From positions 8,892,961 through 8,956,960 of the forward strand of contig BROE01000001.1 of the NCBI GenBank assembly GCA_036571765.1: 64,000 nucleotides of DNA, in the 5' to 3' direction. Source of the DNA: Plecoglossus altivelis (lineage: Eukaryota; Chordata; Actinopteri; Osmeriformes; Plecoglossidae). The notes under the pieces are model-generated. The model did no database searches. It had not been told where the DNA came from and saw only the letters and a program-made list of their open reading frames with translations. Both the position numbers and the translations under genes were made by a program. This document shows positions 24,601 through 36,800 of this stretch, piece after piece; within the stretch, counting starts at the first letter, position 1; the number at the start of each line of letters is the position of its first letter.

Positions 24601-27600
24601 GGGCATCTGTGGCTGGTATCTTCACTGACTTTTTTAGCCAGTGTACATGTTCAAACACAGTTATATAGGGGAGGGGTCTGTTACGACCTGTTTTGTGAGA
24701 AAATTTCAGACAGGGGAACAGATAATGCGTGTTTTGCATAAGTTCAGCAATTGAGGGACAAAATATTAACTTATGCTGGGATGGAAGAAGAAGCCAAACA
24801 TTAGAGGGTTAACCACAGATCTCGTTTCAAGGTCTACTGGTGTTTTGTTCTGATGTTGAAGTAGAAACAAAAGACAGGCAGAAGTGTCAGCCAGACGAAA
24901 GGCAGGAGGAACAACCAGAGAAGAGGCAAAAGTAGACCTTTCCTTCTGTTTGATTTACTTTTAGTCTCAGGTACCAGCCTCCATCTCAGTCAGACTTGGG
25001 TTTTTCTTGGAAAATAGCCAATGGAATGTGACCTCATTCGCTTTACTTCATCAGCACAACCATCATGAACTCAGAGTCAGATAGCCTCTGGAGTATTATC
25101 AATTATTGGAACTTCATGAAGCCAATGGGAGTGTGAATAAAAACACGTAAATCTTTCACACTAGCAACAGTAACATGTCACATAATCATACAGCGTTTCT
25201 GAAACATGAGTTCTCCCTTGACGATGACCTCCACCAATAGGAATGCCTGATTCACAGTGGGATGGCTGGACCTGTCTCCTACCCGGACAGCACCAATTCT
25301 TGCCAGTGTTCCCACTATCTAACATTGCAAACCTTCCATGAGCCGCGTCACCTCAAGTAAGAAGTTAGGCAATAACATCAGTGCAGATGGGAAAACACAG
25401 ATAGGAAATTGCAGAAGGGCTTGCTATTATAGAGCAGTAAATTAAGATCTTCTCACTGGCTGTGAAATCCAGTTTTATGGTGAGTGACTAATATGCTTAC
25501 AAAGGCATTCAGCAAGCAATGGAACACAAAAGAACCATAAAGGTCATCTGTCTCACTTTTTGTCTCACTTTACCGCCCTTTCTTCTAAAGTATGCACTTG
25601 CCTGTTTTTATAAAACGTGGGTGGAAGTGTGCGTTTCTAGGTTGTGTTTAGAATTGTGATGGAGCCAAGGTGCATTTGAAGACAAGGTCCCTTTGCAGGT
25701 CCCTCGGCCAGGGCTCTGCAGCGGGGCTGGACGGATGCTTGAGCATTCTCTCCTGGGATCTGGGAGGAAAATCCTGTTTAAGGTTTCCACAATAACATTC
25801 CCCGGGGTTGTTTATTCAGGAATGTTAATGTGCTTAGAACGCTGGTCCTGGTGACCTCTGACATGCTGGGGTCCAGTGGGCTTTCCTATCAGGCACTTGA
25901 TTAGACGTGCGAGCTCCCTGCCTCGCTCCTCTGTTGAGTCAACAACACTTTACGTGAGAGGAATCCACTGACACACCAGCTGTCTGAGAGACAGAGGCCA
26001 GAGAAGCTCAGCGGATTTCGATTGTGCAGTTCAAATCTCTTCATGAACTTAGAAGCGGTCAGGGAGATGCTGCTGATGCTCGAATGTTGAAAGAAACTGA
26101 TGTTGCAAGGGGCTGTTGAGATGATTGTTATTCTTTTCGATGAATTGGTCATGTTCGAGGGTGTCTCTTGTTATTCCCTGCGGTAAATATTGAAGTCTTT
26201 CCTCTGTCTCCCTCCTTTTTCAATGATCTTGTATATAGAGTTTGACAACAAGCTCCACTTTTCAAATGCCATGATAGGAATGAACATCACAATCAACATC
26301 AAAATATTTGTAATATTCTCTCAGTATTGGCCATATGTGCTTTTATAAGCATCTACTGTCTCTGCAGGCCCCTAACTCCAAACATCTGTTTGGCTCAAGT
26401 CATCACTTAAATTAAATACTCATGTTCCAAAGTTGCCTATAAAAAATGCTTAACACTTTCTGATATATCAACCTCTCCCAGTTTTCCAAGTTTTCTACTC
26501 CAAAATGTAAACAATCCATTCATATCTTGTTCTCAGTATTTCTCAACACTTAAGCGTTCACAATTCCTACGAACCTTAAATTTCTTGCTGACAGTTTTCT
26601 CCTAATTGTGCCATAAAGGTCTGCCCCCCCCCCCCCCCCCCCCCCCCCACGCCCCTCCGGTCTTTGTTTGCTAGTAGGACCTTTCACTAATCATGTGACT
26701 CAGGAGGATTTCCTGGCCCAGTGACCTCATTTACAATGCCATGTTTATCTGACCCCGGACTCATTGCATGTAAAATACACCTCACCCCTTCTCTATCCGG
26801 AGAAGCATTCAAAAGAAGACCAGGACACAAAGATAGCCTCCTTCCCCAGTATTCATTCAGTTGTAGTTTCTTCTACTTCAGAGCCCTTCACTTCACCCTG
26901 CTTCAGCTAGTTTAGAGAAAACTTTGTAACTCCTCAAATAACCAACACATCCATTTTATGATTCCTGACTCACAAATCAAACTTAACTGCACTGACAGCT
27001 GCAGTTAAACGTTATCTATGCATAATAGAGGTCTTTCAATTACATCAACATTTAGACCACATTTTTTTTATTTGTTTAACTTTACGATTTCCAAAAACTG
27101 GAAACCAGAATCCTTGACTCGTAAAAAATATGTGTGCAATATTTTTATGGGTATCCTCTACCTCATGTAATGCTGACCTTGAGGTCACCTTGAAACACCC
27201 TGAAAACCTGCCAATGAGAAGGCAACATTTTATAGTCCCCTGTGGTACCAACAACCAGGCTTTCACATCCACTTTGACAAACCCCCTTCAAACTGTTGCT
27301 TGTTTTATTCTGAGGAAATTGGGGAAGGAAGTTTCAAGTATCCCACATTTAGTTTTTAATGGAAGGCCATATAACAATGCAATCAGAAAATGGACATTTC
27401 AGTAAACGTCATTACATATCCATTGCACCATTATATATCATTCCAACATTTTTATATCTTATCAGATGAGTGGGTCTACTCTCTTTTCACATTTGCATTT
27501 TCAACAAACAGTATTCCTCCTGAAATACTTGGCATGAAATACATGACTATTACCCTTCACAAGAATCGGTCCCAACGTTTTGCTGCCATCCACTGGCTGT

Positions 27601-27743
27601 TGACAACACAACATACCAGTTTCCATTTGCTCATTGATTTATTTCCTTAACATCCTCATGCTTTAGTCATCCCTCTGGGGAAAGGAGGGGACAAGCACGA
27701 ACAAAATGTTGTGCTAAAGGCTGAGCAAAGGGCTAAAGCCCTC
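21684..27743. other. Intergenic spacer, no gene recognised
   Basis: This 6 kb interval separates the convergent PLPP3 and CIMAP2 genes. I see no exon chain with consistent splice sites, no RNA gene and no transposase. A 25-base C run lies at 26624-26648. A reverse-strand AATAAA (TTTATT at about 27638-27643) probably ends the CIMAP2 transcript. The longest ORF (24186-24560, minus) resembles nothing I know. Confidence 0.6.
26624..26648. repeat. Poly-C tract (25 C)
   Basis: Twenty-five consecutive C residues in the PLPP3-CIMAP2 spacer; the length is likely polymorphic or assembly-limited. Confidence 0.95.
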
Positions 27744-30607
27744 TTACTGCCAGGAGCCTGTCACTGTGGTCTTCACAGCCTGATCTGGTGGTGGGAAGTA
27801 CACCCTGCAATGTGGAGGGATGTTCCTTGGCTTCAACTTCTCCCTGAAACACAGAGAGAAAGAGGGAGAGAGAAATGGTGACCACTGCTGATGGTTCATT
27901 GCCTTCCAAACGATCTGAAAAGTAGTGAGCACACAGAGGTTGAAGGCCCCAGTAAGAGGTGGTGCACAGAAACCAGTGGAGGTGCAGAGAAAAAGAAGGA
28001 AGAATCTGGAGCAGTGCCAAATCTGCCAAAGTATGGTGGGAGTAGATCAAAGACATGGGCAAGGGACATCAGTTCACTTCGCAAAAACGTTTGCAAGTGT
28101 ACATGACATGAACAGAGATAACTGAGTTTGTATCTCACAGGTTGTAGTTGTCCTGATCCAGGTTATGTAGGTATCTGGGGGTGCGAGACTTGAAGATGTA
28201 GCGGTATCCAGAGTTGGAGCTCCTCTGACTCTTTGGGGGTTGTCTCTTAGCTAGGTTGTAACACCCAACACCAACCGTGGTCTGGAGGGGAGAAGAGGAC
28301 ATGGGATATGATGATTTAACTACATCAACATTACATGAACAAAAGACACGGCACAGAATCATACATCACTCTACCATCTACACAGAATAACTAAGAAAGC
28401 ACATTTCATCTGTTTGCCAAGGTGCAAAAAGAGGAAAATATCTGAGTCATTTGTCATCTGATCCAGGTCCTCTTCACCTGGAGATTATCTTCTCTAAAAG
28501 GAAAGAGAAAATGGAAAATGGAGGAAGGTAATGACTCACATAGTTCCCCTGCATTAGCCTCTCAGTCCGCCTGGTGATGCGCGGGGTGGAGGACAGGAAC
28601 GGGGGAGGGTTGCGGTTCTCCACTTTAGGTAAACGAAACGGCTCGTACGAGCCAGGACCAGAATACTTGTGTTGGGATGGTCGGTCGAATAATAGCAGAT
28701 GTGTCTTTGTGAGGTCAGATGGCACAGTTCAACATCATAGTCTAAGGTAACTATTTGCATCATTGTAATATCAAAGATGTCATATTAAAGGTGGTGGAAG
28801 AAGGGAGGATAGTTTACTTCGGTAGTTTGTTTGGGAAACTGATCTGTAATCCTGAATTTGCCCTTGAGTTTATTCTCTGGCCTCTGGATGTCCTTGCACA
28901 TGACGTTGGCAGGCTCATAAAAGGTCCCCGGATTCATATGGGCATTTTTCTGGGACACGGTAACAAAGTAACCCAGTTATTTATAAGTAGCCCATCAAGT
29001 GGTCTTTAGAGCCCAATATACAGACTGTCTAGACGTCAAGGTCAAACCTGCTCTAATATGAATCTTGAACTGTATTTGATGTATGAAATGAACTATTATT
29101 TTGGCATACTACACCAACAGCTCTCTTATAACTTTTGGCGATGGAGTATTCTTTTATCGTCAGGTGTTACCGGGGTAGAAAAATATCCACAGAGGATTGG
29201 TTTTTCCCGTTGCGTGCTGAACAGGTCATAAGGTCCTCGTTTACTGACATGCCGGTTTAGGATGAGCTCAGTGAAACTCTTAATCTTATAAGTTCCAGGA
29301 TACAAGCCAGAATCCTGGACATAGACAAAAACACATTTGTTTACAATTTAATGACAATAAATTTGTCAACAGTTAAGCAATCCTTGGGGAAGATGTGGAT
29401 ACTCACCACCAAGCGCTCTGGAAAGCGCTCCACCCCTGCACCAAAGTCAATGGTTGGACAAGCTCCAACTGGCATCCTCTTCTTTTCATCAAGCAGGGCA
29501 GAAGGGATGCCTCCCTTACCATAAGACCCTGGTCCCACCGCCGGTTTCTGTAGAAGTAGAAGGAAAAAACGTGGAAAATGAAGGTATTCTGGTTCTAATT
29601 CACTTACAGTACATCCCTACAGGTTTGCTTGGTCCCTTTGGTTTGCTGGTCCAAGTCTCCCTCTGCTGGTGGTCTTAGGTACCTTTGTGTAGTCTTTAAA
29701 TCTCTCCTCCCTGCTGCCACACACCCCTCTCACGCTGCAAGGTTTCCTTTTCTGGAGCTCAATGAAGTCTGGAATGTTATACTTCCCGGGGCCCATCTTG
29801 GCTTTCTAGATTACGAAACCGCTTATAGATATGAAATACTATAACTGCTCTTTGTCTGGCAAGACACTCAGAATAACATGACAGCACAAAGCTCCATTCA
29901 CAACATTTCTTCATGACCTATCACAGTCATAATACAAACTATCGGGTGGATTTATCCTTAAAATATGGGGTCTGAAAACTGTTGCCCTCATTTTTGTGGC
30001 ACCATTGCAGCCATGTAGGGCAACATGGTAGAGTATTATAAATAACTGTGTCTATTAGAGAGTCCCTCACCAGTTGATGCTTGGCCAGCCACACGTCTCT
30101 GTAGAGCATGCTAGGGATCTGCTGGGTTGTTTCCAGCTCTCTCCTCCATCCACGTCCCTTAGCCCCTGGGTCCACCTCATGCTTACCTGGGCCTTGCTTG
30201 CGCTCCTGGCAGAGGGATGGACTTTGCATTATGACACGTCCAACAACAATTCCTAACTCGTGTTCTTAGAATGCCTTGGGTGATGGCAGCTGAGTGTCTA
30301 AGGTTACAGTTCTACTTACTGAAAAGTATGTTATTAAACGTGTTTTACATTTACCTGGTCATTGATCAGCTCCTTGTAGTGGCTGAATTTAGAGAAGGAT
30401 CCAGTCTTATTCGTGGATGGGGGCACTACAAACCTTACAAGACAGGTCAAGAAAAGTCTGCAAACATTTGCTGGTTTCACACCGTTAGTTTTAGTCCCTA
30501 CTACAAACTATGACATTCGTTTAAATCATAAAATCACATTAATACATGTGTTTGAACCTTGTAGACTGCATTCCGAATGGAGCCCCCAGGAACCCTTTGC
30601 TTTCCAT
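27744..30607 (-). CDS. CIMAP2: Ciliary microtubule-associated protein 2 (LEXM/C1orf177-like, STPGR repeats)
   Basis: Ten exons on the minus strand: 30607-30558, 30433-30355, 30256-30071, 29805-29683, 29547-29407, 29314-29171, 28949-28818, 28704-28540, 28281-28139 and 27843-27744, giving 420 residues with consistent phases. The N-terminus (MESKGFLGAPFGMQSTR) and repeated short GPG/PGxY motifs are seen: GPGKYNIPDF, GPGSYGKGG, YPGTYKI, NPGTFYEPANV and GPGSYEPF. These are the STPGR/SHIPPO-type repeats of proteins that line ciliary and sperm-tail microtubules. LEXM was first reported as a lymphocyte expansion molecule and is now grouped with ciliary microtubule proteins. The exon 28281-28139 could also read through to TGA at 28137-28135; using the donor GTGAGA at 28138 joins a well-behaved last exon instead. 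The third exon's start is the weakest boundary. Confidence 0.85.
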
Positions 30608-31333
30608 TGCTATCGCGCCCTCTCATTCAAGACGTCTTGAGAGACGTCGTTAATTACTAGTCATTGCGTCATGACAATGCACCGCATCAGTGCCTCTTCA
30701 TTCTGCCTTTGATGTTCGTGATATGGATTGGTTTGATACGTAGATACAAATGAAAGGAGTAAAGCTTTATTAAATGTCCATAGGCCCACATGTTACATTG
30801 ATTATGCCCGCCAGCACCCGATAATTGCGTACTACTTGAGTTATGTTTGCTATCTACTTCCCATTGACATAAGCTGAATTCCAACTTTTGTGCGGTGGGT
30901 GTGTGGAGGTTTCTGCCTTTGAGCAATTGTATTTACACTCGTCAGTATTTACACGGGTAGACAACAGCAAAGGGTGATGTTTGTACAAACCAGGCTATGC
31001 AATTAGCAACATCCAGTAACTTTTTGCGTTATTCACCTGACCATCGACATCGCTAGTGCTCCAGTACAGTCTACATTTGGAAAAGCGGTTTTCAACACAG
31101 CGCTGGTAGATCGTGGATTTTTCAGGAACGGAACGCTCATGAATCTTATGCAAGTTGATAAAACGTGCTTTTAGCTTGACCTGTAGGCTATATCGAAACG
31201 CGGCTTGGCGTTCCATGTCCCTTTTCCCATTTATGTTTATTGACATTGCTAAGACAACTGTTTACGAATCGTATCGTCCCTTGTAGATCAATAGTTAGTC
31301 AAATTTGTGTTCTTCATGTAGATCGTTTTTATA
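30608..31333. promoter_or_regulatory. Bidirectional upstream region of CIMAP2 and LURAP1
   Basis: A 726-base interval between divergent start codons. No open frame is believed. It also marks the switch between two chromosomal blocks that are far apart in human. Confidence 0.4.
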
Positions 31334-32723
31334 ATGGAAGAAGAAAGCGTTTACAACTCGTTTCCAGAATTTAAAGAATTTGAAAACAAAATTGGGAGGA
31401 AAACGCCAAATGCCCTTTTGAGATGGATGAAGGATGCTGCGCGTCGCGGAGAGGAGAGTCCGGAATGTTTTCAAAGAAAAGAAAACGAGATTTGGGATGA
31501 CTGTTTGAATGACAAGATCAATCGTTTGAAATTCGAGATGGTGAGCGTTTCCTTTGCTATTTAACATAGTATGTGTAAAATTACATGTAGGCTACGCTGA
31601 AGGTGTGTATGCCCGTTGTGAGTGAAATCTTTCATTATTAAATCAGTTTACAACTTTTTGGGAGCTGGCCATTGGTCTTTGTTACCATATATTTAGCACA
31701 TGGTTTTCAGAGTTATAGTTACTGCCACTTCACTTACAAGTGTTTGTTTATCATGTCAGTCATTGACAGTTCTTCTATAACACCTCACCCTGCCCTTTCT
31801 CTCATTATCTCTCAAGTATTTTCTACATTCTAGCTCCACATTCCTGTGCCCCCATGCCCCACTTTCTCATCCCTCCCCTCCTCCTTCTCCTCATCCACCA
31901 ATTCTTCTTCATGCGTGACAAACCTCTCATCTCTTCTCTGCACCCATCCCTCTGTCATTTTTAACTGCTGTTTTGTGTTCCCCCTCCTGCCTGCGCCCTG
32001 CAGAGCAGTCTGCAGGCTGCAGACGTGCAAATCCTGCGCCAGCTGGTGGCGGTGCATGAGGGCATGGAGGCTGTGCGCTGGATGCTGGAGGAGCAGGGTA
32101 CCCTGGCCAGCCGCAGCAGCAGCCTGACAGGCAGCCAGTGCAGCCTTGCAGATTCAGTTCCAGGCATGTCCCCTGGGGAGGGCCCAAGCCCAACCCTGAC
32201 AGGTATCCACGATCCAACCAAGCCCAGCAAAGAACCAGAGCAAGAACCTGACAGGGTCTGCTCTAACAACAGCTACTTCAGCATGACTACGGAAAAGTCC
32301 CCTGACAAGAAACCTCTCCCAGATTTGACTCTCTGCCTCTCTACAGGTGGTTCTGCGCTGATACGGTCCAGCACTAGCCCCAGTACCACCACCACCACCC
32401 ACCCAGTCAATACCAATCAGCTATGCCAGCAGGGTCCACAACAAGACTCCACACAGTGCGCAGGATTAGAAGCTAAGAGAACGGCCTTCTCTAGGGACAA
32501 AAGAAGAGGCGAGACAGGAGAGGGCCAGGTCCAGACAGGAGAGGGCCAGGTCCAGACAGGAGATACTGGGCCGGCTCGCTCCAGCCTCCCTGAGGAGACT
32601 CTGAGGGGCTCTGAGAACAACATGGAGGAGGAGGAACAGAGTGTGCCTGGTTGTGAGATGCTTTTGGGGTACGATGCCCAGTGGTGCTGGGTGGAGTCCC
32701 AAGATGATGTGACATTTCTCTGA
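31334..32723 (+). CDS. LURAP1: Leucine-rich adaptor protein 1
   Basis: Two exons, 31334-31540 and 32004-32723 (TGA), joined at phase 0, encode 308 residues. The first exon (MEEESVYNSFPEFKEFENKI...) and the start of the second (SLQAADVQILRQLVAVHEGM) form the conserved N-terminal helical region of LURAP1/LURAP1L. The last residues (LLGYDAQWCWVESQDDVTFL) are the highly conserved tail and end in T-F-L, fitting a class I PDZ ligand. LURAP1 (LRAP35a) is described as an adaptor linking MRCK kinase to MYO18A in actomyosin control and as an activator of NF-kB. The middle is low-complexity Ser/Thr/Pro and carries a 21-base tandem duplication (separate entry), which helps explain why the protein is longer than I recall for mammals (about 239). 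AATAAA at 33370-33375 may end the transcript. Confidence 0.92.
32513..32563. repeat. 21-bp in-frame tandem repeat within LURAP1
   Basis: A 21-base unit beginning GACAGGAGAGGGCC occurs twice in full (32513-32533, 32534-32554) and partly a third time. It encodes the heptapeptide TGEGQVQ twice in the disordered middle of LURAP1. Identity of the copies suggests a recent duplication. Confidence 0.9.
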
Positions 32724-33830
32724 CCGACAGTTACTATGCAGTACTAACCACCAGGTCCAACGAGAGGATACAGTGATGCTGATGGAAACAACCTACCTTC
32801 CAAACAGGAATGTTGAGAGTGCGAGTGTCGGAGAAGAGTGAATGTTGTGGACGTGTTTTGTTGGCAGACGTATTGTCTTTGTGTGTGACAGCACAATGTG
32901 CATTCCAGTGGGTGAATACCATTATGGATTCTTTGTTTCAGTCTGAGAGGCTTGAAAAGTGTTCATGATGCTGTCGTAGTCATAAACAAGACAACCTGTA
33001 TTCTAGAACTGAAATGAATTGGCATACAATACAATGCAGATATGTGTCTTATGATGAAATAATACACCTTTTTCAAAGAGGTTTGTGCAACCATTAATTC
33101 TGTAAAGTAACAAAAACAGAAGTAAACAATGAAAGAAACAAAGTTATTTTTAAGTTTGTTTGCATAAGCACTCCCCGTTGATACTGTAATTTCAACTAAC
33201 TGCCTGGACAGAACACATTTTACTTTAAACCTCTAGATGGCAGTGTTGGAGAATGTAGACACAACTAATGACAACCTTGATATTCTGCCTCGATTTAAAA
33301 TGTTGTTTCACGCTGCTGTATCATTCAATCTGCATCACCAACTTACTATGAGACAATCAAAATATTGCAAATAAAATTTAAAACACATTTTAAACAAGCA
33401 TGGTGAAAATGTTGATAACCTTTGACAAGCCTACACTTTAAAAACAAGTTATTTGATTATTGGGAAATGTTCTGCACGATATGCTGGTTAGACATACAAA
33501 AGAGAACATATAATGTGTACACATTAAAATAAATGTAAACAAATACCCCCTCACACACACACACACACCGGCCACACACAATTCTTTCAAATTCATATTT
33601 TCAAACACAACATTGCAATAGAAGTAAAGGAACAGAGAGATAGTGACTATAGACATAGAGGGAGACATGCTGTGAGTTATGTGGATCCACCCTGCTATTT
33701 GGAGTCCTCAGTCCAGCCTCCACATAGTCTTTTAAGATCCCATCCAGTAAGGCTAACTTTGTGAACCTTCGACCAGCGTGATTGTCCCGATCACTACAAC
33801 GTCTAAGTTGGATTCTATAGGATCCCCTCT
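32724..33830. other. LURAP1 3' UTR and GLIS1 3' UTR (convergent)
   Basis: No coding sequence is seen. It contains the probable LURAP1 poly(A) signal (33370-33375). I could not find a clear reverse-strand AATAAA for GLIS1. A short CA run lies near 33552-33568. Confidence 0.5.
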
Positions 33831-36800
33831 TCATGAATCTAAGTAGAGAGAGTATATCTGGCTGAGACAGCGGTCAAACCCTCCTGCCTGGTAGAGATCT
33901 GGGCATAGAGAGAAGGAGTGCCCCCCTCCTGCCTGGCCCTGGAGGTCCTGCACCAAGTCAAAGCCTAAAGTGAAGGAGAACATTACATTTTTGTGGTGAG
34001 CAAGAGTACTTGTTTTTGGATGGTTTGAAGCCAAACACTTTGGTAGGAAGTGAGGTTGAAGCAGTATATTGTAATCTAATGGGTCTGGTTAACCCCTGTT
34101 AATATCAGTTGTCAAGATGTAGAGGATACTGTTGACCAACCTGCAGAGTGCGAGACTGAGGGATGAACAGAATAGGTGTTCTGATCCAAACCTCCACTGT
34201 TCATAGAAGGGACCATCTTCTCCTCCCCGTAATGACAGCCTTGGTAGAACAGAAGGGGAGAGGAGAGAGGGGTGGGAGAGGAGGGGAGAAAGAGGCCATC
34301 TGTGTGATACATCAGTAGTGCTGTGCATGTCAAGACATATGCTAGTACTAGGCTCTCACGGTCGGTTGAGTAGGTGTACCTGGGGGCTCAGACAGCAGGT
34401 CTTGGTGGTGGGAGTAGACCCTATACCTGTCAGGCGTTGGGGGGCGGTTTGCTGGGGTCCTTATTGGGCTTACAGACTCAGGCACATAGAGGGGCACCAA
34501 CCTAAAAAAAAGGAGATTTTATGACGGAAACCAAATACAAAGTTGCAATGATCCATGTATCCCAATAAAACACTGGATGTTGAGCAGGGCAGGAAGGGTT
34601 GTACCGGAGACTTCCGTGGACCAGTATCCCTCGCTACACAGAGAGAATGCGCTGACTGTGCACACACAACACTGACTCAACATGGAAACCTGTGACTCAG
34701 TGGAGTCCAGCAGAAAAAATGAAGGCAAAGGGAATTGCTCTCCAAGGAGATAGGCTATTGAAGCAGCCTGTCTGGTATTCCGATTGGAGTTTCTCACCTT
34801 CAAAGAGCACATACTAATAATTTCATATGGGCTTGTGAGTTCTGTTGGATTCAGTGGTCTATTGGTCCCTATGGGGCAGATGGCCTTGGTTGCTGCAAGC
34901 AAGGTTTTAGTGGGGTTCATAAACAAGCCAGAACTTGTCAGTGATACTGACGTCTACTGGCACACAGCTCTCCCACTCTCAGATGTGACTAGCTATAAAA
35001 AGCAAATGTTTGGAGATTTCTTTACATTTCTATCATTTAGGTTCCCAAGCTTGTTTTACTGCCCATTCCCTAAGTGCAAAGACATCACCTTAAATTTCAC
35101 AGGCAATGTTTTGGATGGGAAAATACAGTAAAAACTTGGTTGAACCAGTTCTACTTTTTTCTAACAATGCTAATATAATACACAGATGGTTGTGGGTTGG
35201 CCAAGGAATAAAACAGTATTTGATTGAGGTTATGTAAACAATGTGTGCTTTGATATACTAAGACTGTTGAAATAAACATGCATCACTGTGCCATTATGAC
35301 TGGGAGTTCCAAGACTCTAAGTCTTCTCTGAATTTCGCATGGCTGATCCAGAATGATCATCCAGCTCACGTAGATCTGACCTGAACTCAATAGAATCTGT
35401 TCCAGCACTTTAAATTCTTGCAATGTTGCAGCCACATTGCTGTGATTTTTGAGCAATGTGCTCTGTGGTCTGCATGCTCATTCTGGCCTCTGTGGTCAGG
35501 GTGCCCATACTGAGTTGTCAGGGATTTCAGAAAGAAGAGAGTGAAAGGGAAAGAGAGAACACGGAAAGATAGAAGGAAGAACAGAGGATGAAAGAGAGAA
35601 GACATGGAGAGACAAGAAGAGAAGTAAGGAAAGCCAGAAAGAGATAGAGAGAGGGAGGGAGCAGTCTTAGGGGGATATCTGTCAGCACAAACTCAGGAAA
35701 CAGTTACACTGTTCATATTTTTACAACTGACCCCCCCCACCACCACCACCCTACCCCACCCCCCACTAAAGACCCAGTGAATCACTAGCTAACCAGTGCC
35801 AGCTGCCTTCCCACACAGTCGTCAGTAGGAATGAGAGAAATCCTCCATGCCCTGTGTAAAATCAAACTCAGCTATCTCACAAATTCCAAGATATATTTAA
35901 CTATAACTACCAAAGCAAGTTTGTGGCTCTCCTGTCAAACACTGAGTAGTTTAAGGGATCTGAGGAGTTGTTGATAAAGTGCATGTGTGTGTGTATGTCT
36001 CTTATCTGCATCCCACTTCACTGGGCCAGTATTCCATTTCATCATGAAGCTCACTGTGCACTACCACCATGAGGCCGGTCTAATCAGTAATTGATCCAGA
36101 GGTCTGGGGTGATGACATGATTGCACCACTTCTTCAAGTGCCAACATGCTACTATATTGGCTGCTTATCTCAGATGGTGCCCCCGGTACCCATGTCCATG
36201 TCTATCAGCAAGGCTGTAGCCCCTCCACTGTGTGTCTGAGGGAGCCTGTGAGACACATCCCTGTTCTACCTCTAATGGATCTCCAGGCTTTAAACCAGCC
36301 TTGGTGCACTTCCCTCCACCACAGATTACACAAACACCGCACATCACAAATACATGCTGACGGACACATTTCAACATGGGCCCCTGAATCCCAGCAGCAT
36401 TAAATAATTAAAAGGACTTAAAATGCCTGGTTTCAGCCAGAGTAAATACACAGTGGGCTATGAGGTCAGAGCCTAATGCTTGGCGCACTGTAAAGAGAAG
36501 ATAATTTACTTTCAAATGTTTAATGTCTTGCTAAACCGTTTGGGGAAAAACAAGTGCTTGTCTGCTGTTGGCTTTGGCAGGGCATCATATAGGTTCCACA
36601 GGGATTCTAGGACATCCTACGTCTACATACACTTATAAATAGGCAGATTGTACACAGATTTAAACTGGTGCTGGTTCATATTTGCATGTGATACAGCAGA
36701 TATTAAGGTAAACTGAGTAACTTAGTCATACCATATAAAATATAACATGACAGAACATGTCTTACCGTTATTCAGTCTGGTATAGTACAAATTCTCATCT

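Noticed and set aside
34784..35131. 115-codon plus-strand ORF in a GLIS1 intron
   Set aside because: Mixed hydrophobic sequence without motif, on the strand opposite to the host gene, no neighbours in frame.
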